NCBI GenBank assembly: GCA_028274765.1
Contig: JAQCND010000587.1
Coordinates: 1-36,796 of the forward strand
Direction: 5' to 3'
DNA from: Bradymonadaceae bacterium
Lineage (GTDB): Bacteria; Myxococcota_A; Bradymonadia; Bradymonadales; Bradymonadaceae
Length of the DNA: 36,796 bases
The notes beneath the pieces are model-generated. The model did no database searches. It was not told the origin of the DNA and saw only the letters and a list, made by a program, of their open reading frames with translations. Of the stretch, positions 17,801 through 24,385 are shown in pieces (positions within the stretch are counted from its first letter, which is position 1; the number at the start of each line of letters is the position of its first letter). A program made the position numbers and the translations under genes.

Positions 17801-19503
17801 CCGTGACGACGGCGCTGGGCTTGCTGCCGATCGTCATCGGCGTGAGTCTCGACTTCGTCAACTTCGACATCGTCGTCGGCGGCAACTCCGTCGAACTCTG
17901 GGGGCCGATGTCGCGTGTCGTGGTCGCCGGACTGATGGTCGCGACGGTGCTGACGCTGGTTGTCGTCCCCGTCATGTACTCGATCTTCGATGACATCGGC
18001 GCGATTCCCGGCAAGGTCGCCGACTGGATGTCGTCGTCCGGGGTTGCCCTCCTGGCGGCCGGTCTCGGCGTGGCGCTCGCCGGTTCGCCCACCTCCGTTC
18101 GGGCGCAGGACGACACCTCCAGCTCCGTCTCCGAGGCCTACGCTCGCTCGATGGACGACACCTCGCAGACGACGGACGCGACGTCCGAGGCTTCGAAGGA
18201 CAACACCGACGACTCGGAGAGCGTATCGGTCGACCCCGTCGAGCCCGGCATCGAGGCGGCGCGGACGCTGACGCTCTCGGAGGCTCGCGATCTGGTGCGC
18301 GAGCAAAACTACGACGTCAAACTGGCCGCGACGCGCGTCGATGAGGCCGCCAGCTCCATCCAACAGGCCTACAGCATCCTCTTTCCAAACGTCTCGGCCT
18401 CGGGGTCGTACATCATCCACGATCAGGAGATCACCACCTCGTTTGGGCCCTCCGACGGTGGCGGCGGCCAGCTCCCCGAAGGAGTCGACACCGAAATCCT
18501 CATCCAGCCGAAGACCGAATATCGCTGGAATCTCGCCGCCAACATTCGGCTCATCAACGCCCGAGCCATCCCTCTGATCAAACAGGCCTACAAGCGCAAG
18601 GAGCTGGCGGACAAACAGGTCGAGGTGCTACGGGACGAACTCGATTTCGCGGCCATTCGGCTTTACTACAACCTTCTGACTGTACGCCGGGTCGTCGAAC
18701 TGTCGGCCGAGCAACTCGAGGCCCGCCGTCGCGAACGCCGCACCAACCAGAAGCGCCTGGATCGAGGCGTCATCAATCAGTTCGAGATGACGCGTTCGAA
18801 GCTCCGAGTCGTCCAGGCCGAAAAGGAACTCGAGCGGGCCCGGCTCCAGTTCGAGAAAGTTCGCGAGTCCCTCGCCCAGCTTTTACAGACCGAGGCCGAC
18901 TTCGATCTCGAGCGTCCCGATGCACCAAGAGTTGACCGTTCCCCGAACGAGCTCGTCGAGGTCGCGGCCGATCGACGTCTCGAACTCGAGGCCCGCGAGC
19001 TCGATATCGAGCTCGCCGAGCGACGCATCGACGAGGTCTACACCCAGTATCTCCCCACCATCGGCGCGACCTTTTCGCTCATCGGCACGCGCACGACGGA
19101 CTTCAATCCCGACCCGTTCAAGTGGCAGGCCTCGCTCAACGCTAACTGGACGATCTGGGACGGTGGAGGGCGCGAAGCCATGCTCGATCGACGTCGCGCC
19201 CAGCAAATCGCGAGTGAACTCGAACAAGACAAGAAGCTGAGCGAGATCGAGACCAACCTCCGCAAAGCGTGGAGCGACTACGAATCGGCTCGCTCCCAGG
19301 TCGAATCCGGAGAAAACGAAGTCGAACTCGCCCGCCAAACTCTCGAGGAGACGCGACGCGCTCATCGTCGAGGCGTCGCCACCCAGCTCGACTTGATTCG
19401 AGCCGAAGATCAGGTTCGGAGTGCCGAGATCACCCTCGTGCGCGACCGACTCGAACTTCACCTGGCCGCCCGAAAACTCCAGCATCTGGCCGGATTGAAC
19501 TGA
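14881..19503 (+). CDS. RND efflux permease fused to a TolC-like outer-membrane channel
   Basis: A 1540-residue fusion. Residues 1-1049 are a complete RND permease: N-terminal helix MKITNFSIHHATAVFVLIAV, two large periplasmic porter loops, and twelve membrane helices. Helix 4 reads LALGMLVDNAIVVVEN with Asp412 (one Asp where AcrB has two). Helix 10 reads LAGVVVNNSIVMVDY, with Asn where AcrB has the relay Lys; many RND pumps share this. From Met1050 a new signal-peptide-like segment runs to about 1075 (MSSSGVALLAAGLGVALAG, then SVRA-Q). After a Ser/Asp/Thr linker come two outer-membrane efflux protein repeats (about 1125-1320 and 1335-1540) with the long helices of TolC. The reading frame is continuous. 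The fusion is known in some RND lineages, for example CusA-type proteins in Bacteroidetes, but is uncommon. The cargo is unknown. Confidence 0.93.
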   Translation: MKITNFSIHHATAVFVLIAVIVIGGVRAYDSLPKEASPDVQIPIVIVQTAYFGVSPSDIETLVTRQLEEELDGLRNVDKMTSTSADSVSLITIEFDPSIDIDNALQKVREKVDKAEGDLPDDAEDPEIIEINASDWPVLIANVSGEADPVRLQSIGEDIQEDIEGIQGVLRVELAGGVDREVQVAVDPEALRHHKVSLGQINRAIRAENINLPGGSIDVGSQKFTVRVPGEFERVQALEEIVVKSTDGQVVMLKDVADVQWGFEARDTYSRLTTWTRHDDGELKPISKPNISLSVVKRAGENILRISREAKEVLDQYRDRFEKAGVEITVINDNSEMIKTRVKELENNIISGLLLVLITLFFFMGGARNALFVAISIPTSMLLTFLVLQMLGVTLNMVVLFSLVLALGMLVDNAIVVVENIYRHVNEGKTRVQAAIDGTKEVGWAITASTATTVGAFFPLLFWPGVMGEFMGYLPMTVIIVLLSSLFVALVINPTLCSKFIKPSDDVQLDEAEVPDNALYRHFRTLLEWALHLRFVVLLGTIGILVGSIMLFAANDQGVELFPETTPDKFNVTTELPDGTRLEATGEVVEALEKPLDQRPELVEAWVSNIGTKGSRQQGGGEAPHYGNISVDLVEVEDQTSDPATFIQKLRDVYEEIPGANISVKKASMGPPTGPPIGIEIVGEDLTTLQSISDRVKRTLRTIPGVIDVDDDLELTRPEIHVDVDRKQAALAGINTRKIASTVRTAISGTEASVFRDAEEEYDITVQLDQAHRRDIQDIRQLTVTDRRNRHIPLTELAEVRVRGGSGSIHHRDRERVVTVTAKAAEGYLAADRLERAQAELADLDVPTGYDIRYTGENEDRQEASDFLAGALMAAVFIIALILVTEFNSVVQPLIILLSVTLSLIGVFWSLLITGEPFGIIMTGIGIISLAGVVVNNSIVMVDYINVLRERGYERREAVIRGGMVRLRPVVLTAVTTALGLLPIVIGVSLDFVNFDIVVGGNSVELWGPMSRVVVAGLMVATVLTLVVVPVMYSIFDDIGAIPGKVADWMSSSGVALLAAGLGVALAGSPTSVRAQDDTSSSVSEAYARSMDDTSQTTDATSEASKDNTDDSESVSVDPVEPGIEAARTLTLSEARDLVREQNYDVKLAATRVDEAASSIQQAYSILFPNVSASGSYIIHDQEITTSFGPSDGGGGQLPEGVDTEILIQPKTEYRWNLAANIRLINARAIPLIKQAYKRKELADKQVEVLRDELDFAAIRLYYNLLTVRRVVELSAEQLEARRRERRTNQKRLDRGVINQFEMTRSKLRVVQAEKELERARLQFEKVRESLAQLLQTEADFDLERPDAPRVDRSPNELVEVAADRRLELEARELDIELAERRIDEVYTQYLPTIGATFSLIGTRTTDFNPDPFKWQASLNANWTIWDGGGREAMLDRRRAQQIASELEQDKKLSEIETNLRKAWSDYESARSQVESGENEVELARQTLEETRRAHRRGVATQLDLIRAEDQVRSAEITLVRDRLELHLAARKLQHLAGLN
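18028..18108 (+). other. Internal signal peptide at the RND-TolC junction
   Basis: Codons 1050-1076 of the fusion encode a hydrophobic segment ending in V-R-A, a signal peptidase I type site. The permease C-terminus is cytoplasmic in known RND proteins, so this segment would carry the TolC part to the periplasm, and cleavage would free it. ATG at 18028 could also start a separate TolC protein, but only a weak AAGG lies upstream. Confidence 0.65.
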
Positions 19504-19574
19504 CGGGCGTTTGGCCGATCGATAGTCTGCGAGCTCGACGATGCGCTCCGGACTTCCACCCTCCTTTAGATGCA

Positions 19575-19883
19575 TCATTCCTTCGAGGATGGAGATGACG
19601 ACGTCTCGAGCCGACAGGCCTCCGGGGGGTCTATGTCTTTGTCCTCGAACATGTATCCGACTGTCTTCAGCACGGTGCGGCAGGTCGCTTTGTCGTCCTC
19701 TTTTTCGGCGAGCTGGCCACACGACTGGCCGACCTCGGGATGGTTGTCTTTGACCTGGCGACAACATTCGACCATCCGCTGGCAGAGTGCAGAGCGACAG
19801 CCTCCCGCCAGCAGGAGGAGGAGCAAACCGCCGAAGAGACTCCAGCGGGTGACACGACGATTGTCGACGTTGAGCTGAGGCAT
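19575..19883 (-). CDS. Small Cys-rich lipoprotein, 102 aa
   Basis: A short exported protein of unknown role. Residues 11-28 (RVTRWSLFGGLLLLLLAGGC) form a classical lipoprotein signal with Arg-rich start and lipobox LAGGC, so the mature protein should be lipid-anchored. The 70-residue mature part contains several Cys (ALCQRMVECCRQV, SCGQLA, ATCRTV, EACR), suggesting disulfides and a small helical fold. It lies 53 bp downstream of the HD-GYP gene on the same strand and may share its transcript. It is convergent with the efflux operon, whose stop is 71 bp away. Small lipoproteins with this ALCQ...CC pattern seem lineage-restricted, but I cannot name a family. Confidence 0.8.
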   Translation of the reverse strand: MPQLNVDNRRVTRWSLFGGLLLLLLAGGCRSALCQRMVECCRQVKDNHPEVGQSCGQLAEKEDDKATCRTVLKTVGYMFEDKDIDPPEACRLETSSSPSSKE

Positions 19884-19936
19884 GGGACGTGGTGGGGAAG
19901 AGGTGGGATGAAACAGTGGCGTATCGAGCGGCGGTC

Positions 19937-21934
19937 TCAGCGGTCGGGCACTCGATCTCGGACGAGGGGTAAGACCTCGGAGATGAACAGTTCCACCAGC
20001 TTGGAGTCCAGTTTCCTCTCCTTGGCCTCCGCTCGAAGAATCTTGGCGGCGCGCTCGATCGAATAGGCGTCGCGATAGGGGCGATCGTTGGCCGTCAGGG
20101 CATCGAAGATGTCGGCGATCGTGAGCATCCGAACCTGAGGAATGATCTCGTCGCCTTCGAGTTCGTAAGGATATCCCGACCCGTCGAGCTTTTCGTGGTG
20201 GGCGCCGGCGATTCGGGGGATCCGCTCGAGGTCGTTACTCCAGGGGATGCGCTCGAGGTAATGTTTACTGTGGGCAGGATGTTCGCGAACCTCTTTCCAC
20301 TCGCGCTCGTTCAACGTACCGTACCGGATGGTGAGTGATTCGACTTCGTCCTCCTGCAGGAAGGGTCGAGGCTCGCCAGACGTATCGAGGTACGTGCGTT
20401 CGGCGAACTCGCGCACCCATTCGATATCGTCTTCGCTCACCGAGGGAGCCTGGGCGAGCGATGTGATTTTCGAGGCGGCTTCGTCGATCTCCTCGCAGAA
20501 ATCGCGATGCTCGCGCTCGAGGTCGGCGAGGATGTCACCGTCGAGCGTCCCCTCGTCGTCGAGCTGTTCTTGAACTCGCCTCTGGTAATCTCGACTCTTG
20601 ATCGTTTCGAGTCGCTGCTGGACGACATCTAACCGTTCTTCGGTCAGGCGATTGGCTTTCTGGAGAATGGCCTCGTCGACGGCGATCTTGCCGAAGTCGT
20701 GGAGGAGTGCCGCATAACGGAGTTCTTTGAGTTCATCGCCGTCGAGCTCGAACGCCTCGAAGCCGTCGCAATCCAGTTCATTGACGACCTTGGCGAACTC
20801 CAGCGTGTACTCGGTCACGCGTTCGCTGTGACCGGCCGTGGAGGGATCGCGAGCCTCGATGGCGTTGACGCTGGCGGCCACGAAGCTCTCGAACATTTCG
20901 ACGATGTTGCTCGAGAGATTCGCGCGTTCGATGGCGAAGGCCACGTTGGAGGCGAGGACACTGAACAGATCCAAATCCCGCCGAGAAAAGACCCCGCCGC
21001 CTCCCTCGCCTCGCGTGTCGACCTCCATGACGCCCAGAAGCGATTCCTGGCCGACGAGCGGTGCGCAGAGACACGAGGTGATTTCGGCCTGAAGGATCGA
21101 TTCGGAGACCTCGGCCTCCGTGCCATCTTTCAAAAAGAGGACGCTCTCCTGGCGCTCGACGACGTGCTCGAGGATGCTCGTACTGATGATGGGCTCGTCG
21201 CTGTCGCCCGGAAAATTACTTCGGATGTGGGTATAAAAGGGGTCGGCTTCGGCGACTTCGCCGGGTTCGGAGACGAGCGTGATGGCAAAGAAGTTGGCGT
21301 TTGGGAAGGCGTCGAAGGTGGCTTCGCCGACGAGGTCGAGGATGTCGTCGAGCCCCGTCCGCCCGTTCAGCTCGCCGGCCAGTCGGAAGAGGATGGCGAG
21401 TCGCTCGTTGTCGTTTTCGATCCGGCGGTTGAGCGACTGCACCGGCTCGAGCGACTGGGTGATGACCTTGTCTTGGCTTTCATTGACTTCGCCGACGCGC
21501 CCGAGCTGAGTCGATTGCAACTTGGGCTCCGAGTCCGACAACTCGATTTTGGAATCCGTATCGGCCGGCCGGGTGATCTCGACCTGAATGAGTGAACATC
21601 CGACTTGAAGCTCACATTCCCCCTCGATTGGGTCGGAGTGTCGGCGTCCATCGTCGTGGAGTCGGTGAGAGACGTTGTCGATGACCACCAGAGAGCCGTG
21701 GCGACTCTCGAGGTCCTGATAGATGACATCACCCTCGGCGTTTTGACGAAACTGACCGTGTCGACCGGAGACGAATCCGTCACTCAGGACGAAATCGTTG
21801 TCCGGGGCCCGACCGACCTGGACGTTGGACTGCTGAAAAGAGAGACACAGTCCGGCATCTGGACCACTGACGACCGTCAGCTTGACTTGGGCTCCCTCCG
21901 ACTGGACTTCACTCTGTGGAGATGACGATGGCAA
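19937..21934 (-). CDS. FHA-GAF-HD-GYP signalling phosphodiesterase
   Basis: A 665-residue cytoplasmic protein predicted to hydrolyse cyclic-di-GMP (or a related dinucleotide). The TTG start at 21934 is supported by a GGAGG site 6 nt upstream (21941-21945); no ATG or GTG fits near it. Order: FHA domain (about 18-118; GRAPDND at 41 and SGRHG at 56, which bind phosphothreonine), GAF domain (about 175-340) and HD-GYP (about 345-660). Metal-binding residues are present: AGHSERV, H412-D413 in LLHDFGK, EHPAHSKHYL and HHEKLDGSGYP at 579-589. About 125 residues separate the HD part from the GTLNEREW segment, an insertion seen in one HD-GYP subfamily. The FHA domain suggests control by a Ser/Thr kinase, common in Myxococcota, which is inference. 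Confidence 0.93.
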   Translation of the reverse strand: MPSSSPQSEVQSEGAQVKLTVVSGPDAGLCLSFQQSNVQVGRAPDNDFVLSDGFVSGRHGQFRQNAEGDVIYQDLESRHGSLVVIDNVSHRLHDDGRRHSDPIEGECELQVGCSLIQVEITRPADTDSKIELSDSEPKLQSTQLGRVGEVNESQDKVITQSLEPVQSLNRRIENDNERLAILFRLAGELNGRTGLDDILDLVGEATFDAFPNANFFAITLVSEPGEVAEADPFYTHIRSNFPGDSDEPIISTSILEHVVERQESVLFLKDGTEAEVSESILQAEITSCLCAPLVGQESLLGVMEVDTRGEGGGGVFSRRDLDLFSVLASNVAFAIERANLSSNIVEMFESFVAASVNAIEARDPSTAGHSERVTEYTLEFAKVVNELDCDGFEAFELDGDELKELRYAALLHDFGKIAVDEAILQKANRLTEERLDVVQQRLETIKSRDYQRRVQEQLDDEGTLDGDILADLEREHRDFCEEIDEAASKITSLAQAPSVSEDDIEWVREFAERTYLDTSGEPRPFLQEDEVESLTIRYGTLNEREWKEVREHPAHSKHYLERIPWSNDLERIPRIAGAHHEKLDGSGYPYELEGDEIIPQVRMLTIADIFDALTANDRPYRDAYSIERAAKILRAEAKERKLDSKLVELFISEVLPLVRDRVPDR

Positions 21935-21940
21935 TGCTGT

Positions 21941-21945
21941 CCTCC
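21941..21945 (-). promoter_or_regulatory. Strong ribosome-binding site that fixes a TTG start
   Basis: GGAGG on the minus strand, 6 nt before TTG at 21934. It decides the start of the HD-GYP gene. Confidence 0.75.
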
Positions 21946-22107
21946 AGAATCATGAAACCTCGCACTCACGAGCGCAACTCACACGTCACGCGGCATGTTT
22001 GGGCGACACGTCAATGCGGGCGAGATGTTCGAGGACGCCGAGCCCCTCTGCGCCGATATGTCGAGGCAACGAGGTGAGTACTCCTCCGTGAGCGCACCCC
22101 TTCAATC

Positions 22108-22136
22108 AATATACAGAAGACTCGTGACCGCGCCAA
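22108..22136 (-). promoter_or_regulatory. Candidate promoter of the HD-GYP gene
   Basis: On the minus strand TTGGCG, a 17-bp spacer and TATATT lie about 175 bp upstream of the TTG start. The -10 box matches 5 of 6 consensus bases; the -35 box is weak. Confidence 0.35.
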
Positions 22137-22302
22137 GTTCGCCAATCTCGTACGAACTCGAGTCAGACTGTCTTCGCAGCGTCGCTATCGGCGAATGGAT
22201 CCATGCCAACTCGACTGCGCCGCCACTCGGACGGCACATCGCGGGCTCACCCGTCCCGATTTATCGGATGCGCGGCGCGGAGGGCGTCCGAGATCACACT
22301 AT

Positions 22303-23478
22303 TCAGACCGGCTCGCCTTCATCGAGGGCATCGAGGGCGAGCTCTTCGACCCGACGCATGGCCATCGACATGGGGAGATCGTCGAGTCGATCGCGGGCGA
22401 TCCACTTTAGGGGACGCTCGGTGGCGACATCGTCGGCTCGGGTACTCTCTTCGGCGTCGATCACCCGGAGTCGGAGACTGAGCGACAGGCGAATGTGCGA
22501 AAAGAGGTGGGTAACGTCCTCGAGGGCTCGTCCCTCGACGCGAGAGGCCGCCGACAGGCCCAGCGTCTCCGCCAGATAGGTGTCGATCCGATCGCCGATT
22601 GCGTCGTCGTCTTCCAGTTCGACGGTCGGAAACTCCCAGAGTCCGCCGAGCAGCCCTTCGGCGGGCCGTTTGACGACGGCGAACTCCTCGAGTCCCTCCT
22701 CGGGGCGACGCACCGTGACGGCCGTGGCGGCGGAGACGGACTTCTGAGTGGGACGATCCGTCGGCTCCGGGTACTGTTCCGGCTGTCCCGTCTCGAAGGC
22801 CTGGCAGTGTTCGCGGACGGGGCAGATCAGGCAGTTGGGATTCTGGGGGGTACAGATGGCAGAGCCAAGCTCCATCATCGCCTGATTGAAATCACCTGGC
22901 CGATCGGGATCGACGAGCTGGTCGGCAAGTCGCCACTGAATCTTTTCGTTAGCCCTCTCTTTGGGGTCGCCCTCGAGGGTGCGGAGGCGAGAGAGGACGC
23001 GCGCCACGTTGCCGTCGACAACCGGCGTCGGTTCGTCGAACGCGATCGAGGCGATGGCACCCGCCGTGTAGGGGCCGATGCCGGGGAGTTCCTCGAGCTC
23101 GTCGGCGGTGTCGGGAAGGGTGCCGTCGCCCTCCTCGACGAGTTGTTGAGCGGAACGATGGAGATAGCGCGCCCGTCGGTAATAGCCGAGCCCCTCCCAG
23201 AGATCCAGAACCTCCTCGCGGTCGGCCTCGGCGACCGATTCGAGGGTCGGGAAGCGCTCGAGCCACCGTTCGTAGTAGTCGACGACCGTCGAGACCTGGG
23301 TCTGCTGGAGCATGATCTCCGAGACCCAGGTCGCATAGGGGTCGTCGATGTCGCGCCACGGAAGATCGCGGCGGTGGCGGTCGTACCAGTCGAGCAAGTG
23401 GTGACGAATCGACTCGATTGCTTCGTCGTCGAATGCCGGCTTCGTCGGCTCGTCGGATTCGGCGTTGGAGGTACTCAT
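22303..23478 (-). CDS. mutY: Adenine DNA glycosylase
   Basis: A 391-residue base-excision repair enzyme that removes adenine mispaired with 8-oxoguanine. The ATG at 23478 overlaps the stop of the upstream lipoprotein (ATGA); a longer frame to 23706 runs through that gene and is rejected. Residues about 20-230 are the catalytic domain: WVSEIMLQQTQV with Glu54, the helix-hairpin-helix LPGIGPYTAGAIASIAF (131-147) and catalytic Asp155 in VVDGNV. The 4Fe-4S ligands Cys209, 216, 219 and 225 are in the spacing C-x6-C-x2-C-x5-C. The C-terminal 150 residues are the NUDIX-like 8-oxoG recognition domain (LLGGLWEFPTVE, then HLFSHIRLSL). The length is normal for MutY. Everything expected of an active enzyme is present. 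Confidence 0.96.
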   Translation of the reverse strand: MSTSNAESDEPTKPAFDDEAIESIRHHLLDWYDRHRRDLPWRDIDDPYATWVSEIMLQQTQVSTVVDYYERWLERFPTLESVAEADREEVLDLWEGLGYYRRARYLHRSAQQLVEEGDGTLPDTADELEELPGIGPYTAGAIASIAFDEPTPVVDGNVARVLSRLRTLEGDPKERANEKIQWRLADQLVDPDRPGDFNQAMMELGSAICTPQNPNCLICPVREHCQAFETGQPEQYPEPTDRPTQKSVSAATAVTVRRPEEGLEEFAVVKRPAEGLLGGLWEFPTVELEDDDAIGDRIDTYLAETLGLSAASRVEGRALEDVTHLFSHIRLSLSLRLRVIDAEESTRADDVATERPLKWIARDRLDDLPMSMAMRRVEELALDALDEGEPV

Positions 23479-23966
23479 GGCATCGCGTCGGGGGCATCCA
23501 CACATTGACCCTGCTCCCCCGTTGTGCATCCCTGTTCGGGGCGCGTGCAGGCACCACAGGCGTAGGTGTCGGGCGGAGGACAGGTACTCGAGTAGGGTTC
23601 GGTCACCCGGAGTTCGCCTTCGCAGTCGTACTGGCGGCAGTTGGGCGTCTCGGGACACCGCTGACATGCTCCCTGTTCGACCGCATAGAAGGCGCCGGGC
23701 CCACATGTATCACATTCGGAATCGCACGTCGGGCGGGGACAGCCGTTGCGGTCTTCGGTAATCTCGAAGCCGCATCCCGGTTTGCACGAGGGCTTGTCGT
23801 AGACCGGGCAGGGTTGACAGCGCTCGGTGCGCTGGTTGAAATATTCGTCACCCGTGCAGTCACTCGGCCGATCCGAGGGCTCGTTGCCCCCGCATCCGGC
23901 TGCGGTCAGGACGACCATGACCACTCCAATCAGTCCCCAGTTCCGTAAGCAAAGTGTCTGTACCAT
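23475..23966 (-). CDS. Cys-rich lipoprotein upstream of mutY
   Basis: A 163-residue exported protein of unknown role. The ATG at 23966 gives the signal peptide MVQTLCLRNWGLIGVVMVVL followed by lipobox TAAGC, so it should be lipid-anchored after cleavage at about Cys25. The mature part has about 20 Cys in spaced pairs (CQPCPVYDKPSCKPGCGF, CPRPTCDSECDTCGPG, CQRCPETPNC, CGACTRPEQGC), like small disulfide-knotted repeats in Myxococcota surface proteins. It resembles the large Cys-rich protein at 1282-3795 in style but not in its repeat motif. It precedes mutY with a 4-bp overlap, so the two are translationally coupled; a functional link is not obvious. Confidence 0.85.
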   Translation of the reverse strand: MVQTLCLRNWGLIGVVMVVLTAAGCGGNEPSDRPSDCTGDEYFNQRTERCQPCPVYDKPSCKPGCGFEITEDRNGCPRPTCDSECDTCGPGAFYAVEQGACQRCPETPNCRQYDCEGELRVTEPYSSTCPPPDTYACGACTRPEQGCTTGEQGQCVDAPDAMP

Positions 23967-24385
23967 GTGGCCCGTCGAGATGCGTCCAGAGGCGAGCTCG
24001 AATGGAGGGCGACCCCCTTTGGGCAGGCGCCGACATGGCTCCGGAGGGCGGTCGCGCGTCCGTCGCCGACACTCCGTAACAGGGTGATTCTCTGTGAGCA
24101 AGCTCGAGAGACGCCAGCTCGGAGCGGGCTCCTCCCGGGTCCGCTCGGATACCATGGGATGCGCCGTGGCACGACGTTTGCCGTCGACCGACTCGATGAT
24201 CGGCCGGCGCTCCCAACCACGCGTCGTCGAGATCCCATGGACCTGAGTCACACCCGCTCCTCTCCGGCGGGCGATGTCGAGGCCGCACGTTCCGTGACAG
24301 TTGATCTCGCCCCCCCTTTTCGGTAACCGCACACTCGTACGATCGTGCCCTCGCATTCGCTCTCTTTCGACGCGGAGCCCAACCG
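23967..24385. other. Divergent intergenic region with repeat copy 2
   Basis: 419 bp between the leftward lipoprotein and the rightward FAD protein. It contains the second full inverted-repeat element (24134-24256). Promoters for both flanking genes must lie here, but none stands out. The minus-strand frames across it are Arg/Ser-rich and resemble those across copy 1 only because the DNA is repeated. Confidence 0.55.
24134..24256. repeat. Dispersed inverted-repeat element, copy 2
   Basis: Matches copy 1 (5733-5867) over its whole length with scattered substitutions and a shorter centre. The inner arms read ATGGGA and TCCCAT, where copy 1 has GTGGGA and TCCCAC: both sides changed together and pairing is kept. 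The trailing TCACACCCG is also shared. It ends 129 bp before the start of the FAD oxidoreductase. Confidence 0.8.

Larger units (their letters stand above)
21935..22302. other. Intergenic region upstream of the HD-GYP gene
   Basis: 368 bp between mutY and the HD-GYP gene, both on the minus strand. It holds a candidate promoter (22108-22136). No gene is supported: the open frames here are Arg/Ser-rich and lack ribosome-binding sites. Confidence 0.5.

Noticed and set aside
21995-22579. A 194-codon plus-strand frame overlapping the end of mutY
   Set aside because: Arg/Ser-rich, no ribosome-binding site, and more than 250 bp lie on the opposite strand of mutY coding sequence.
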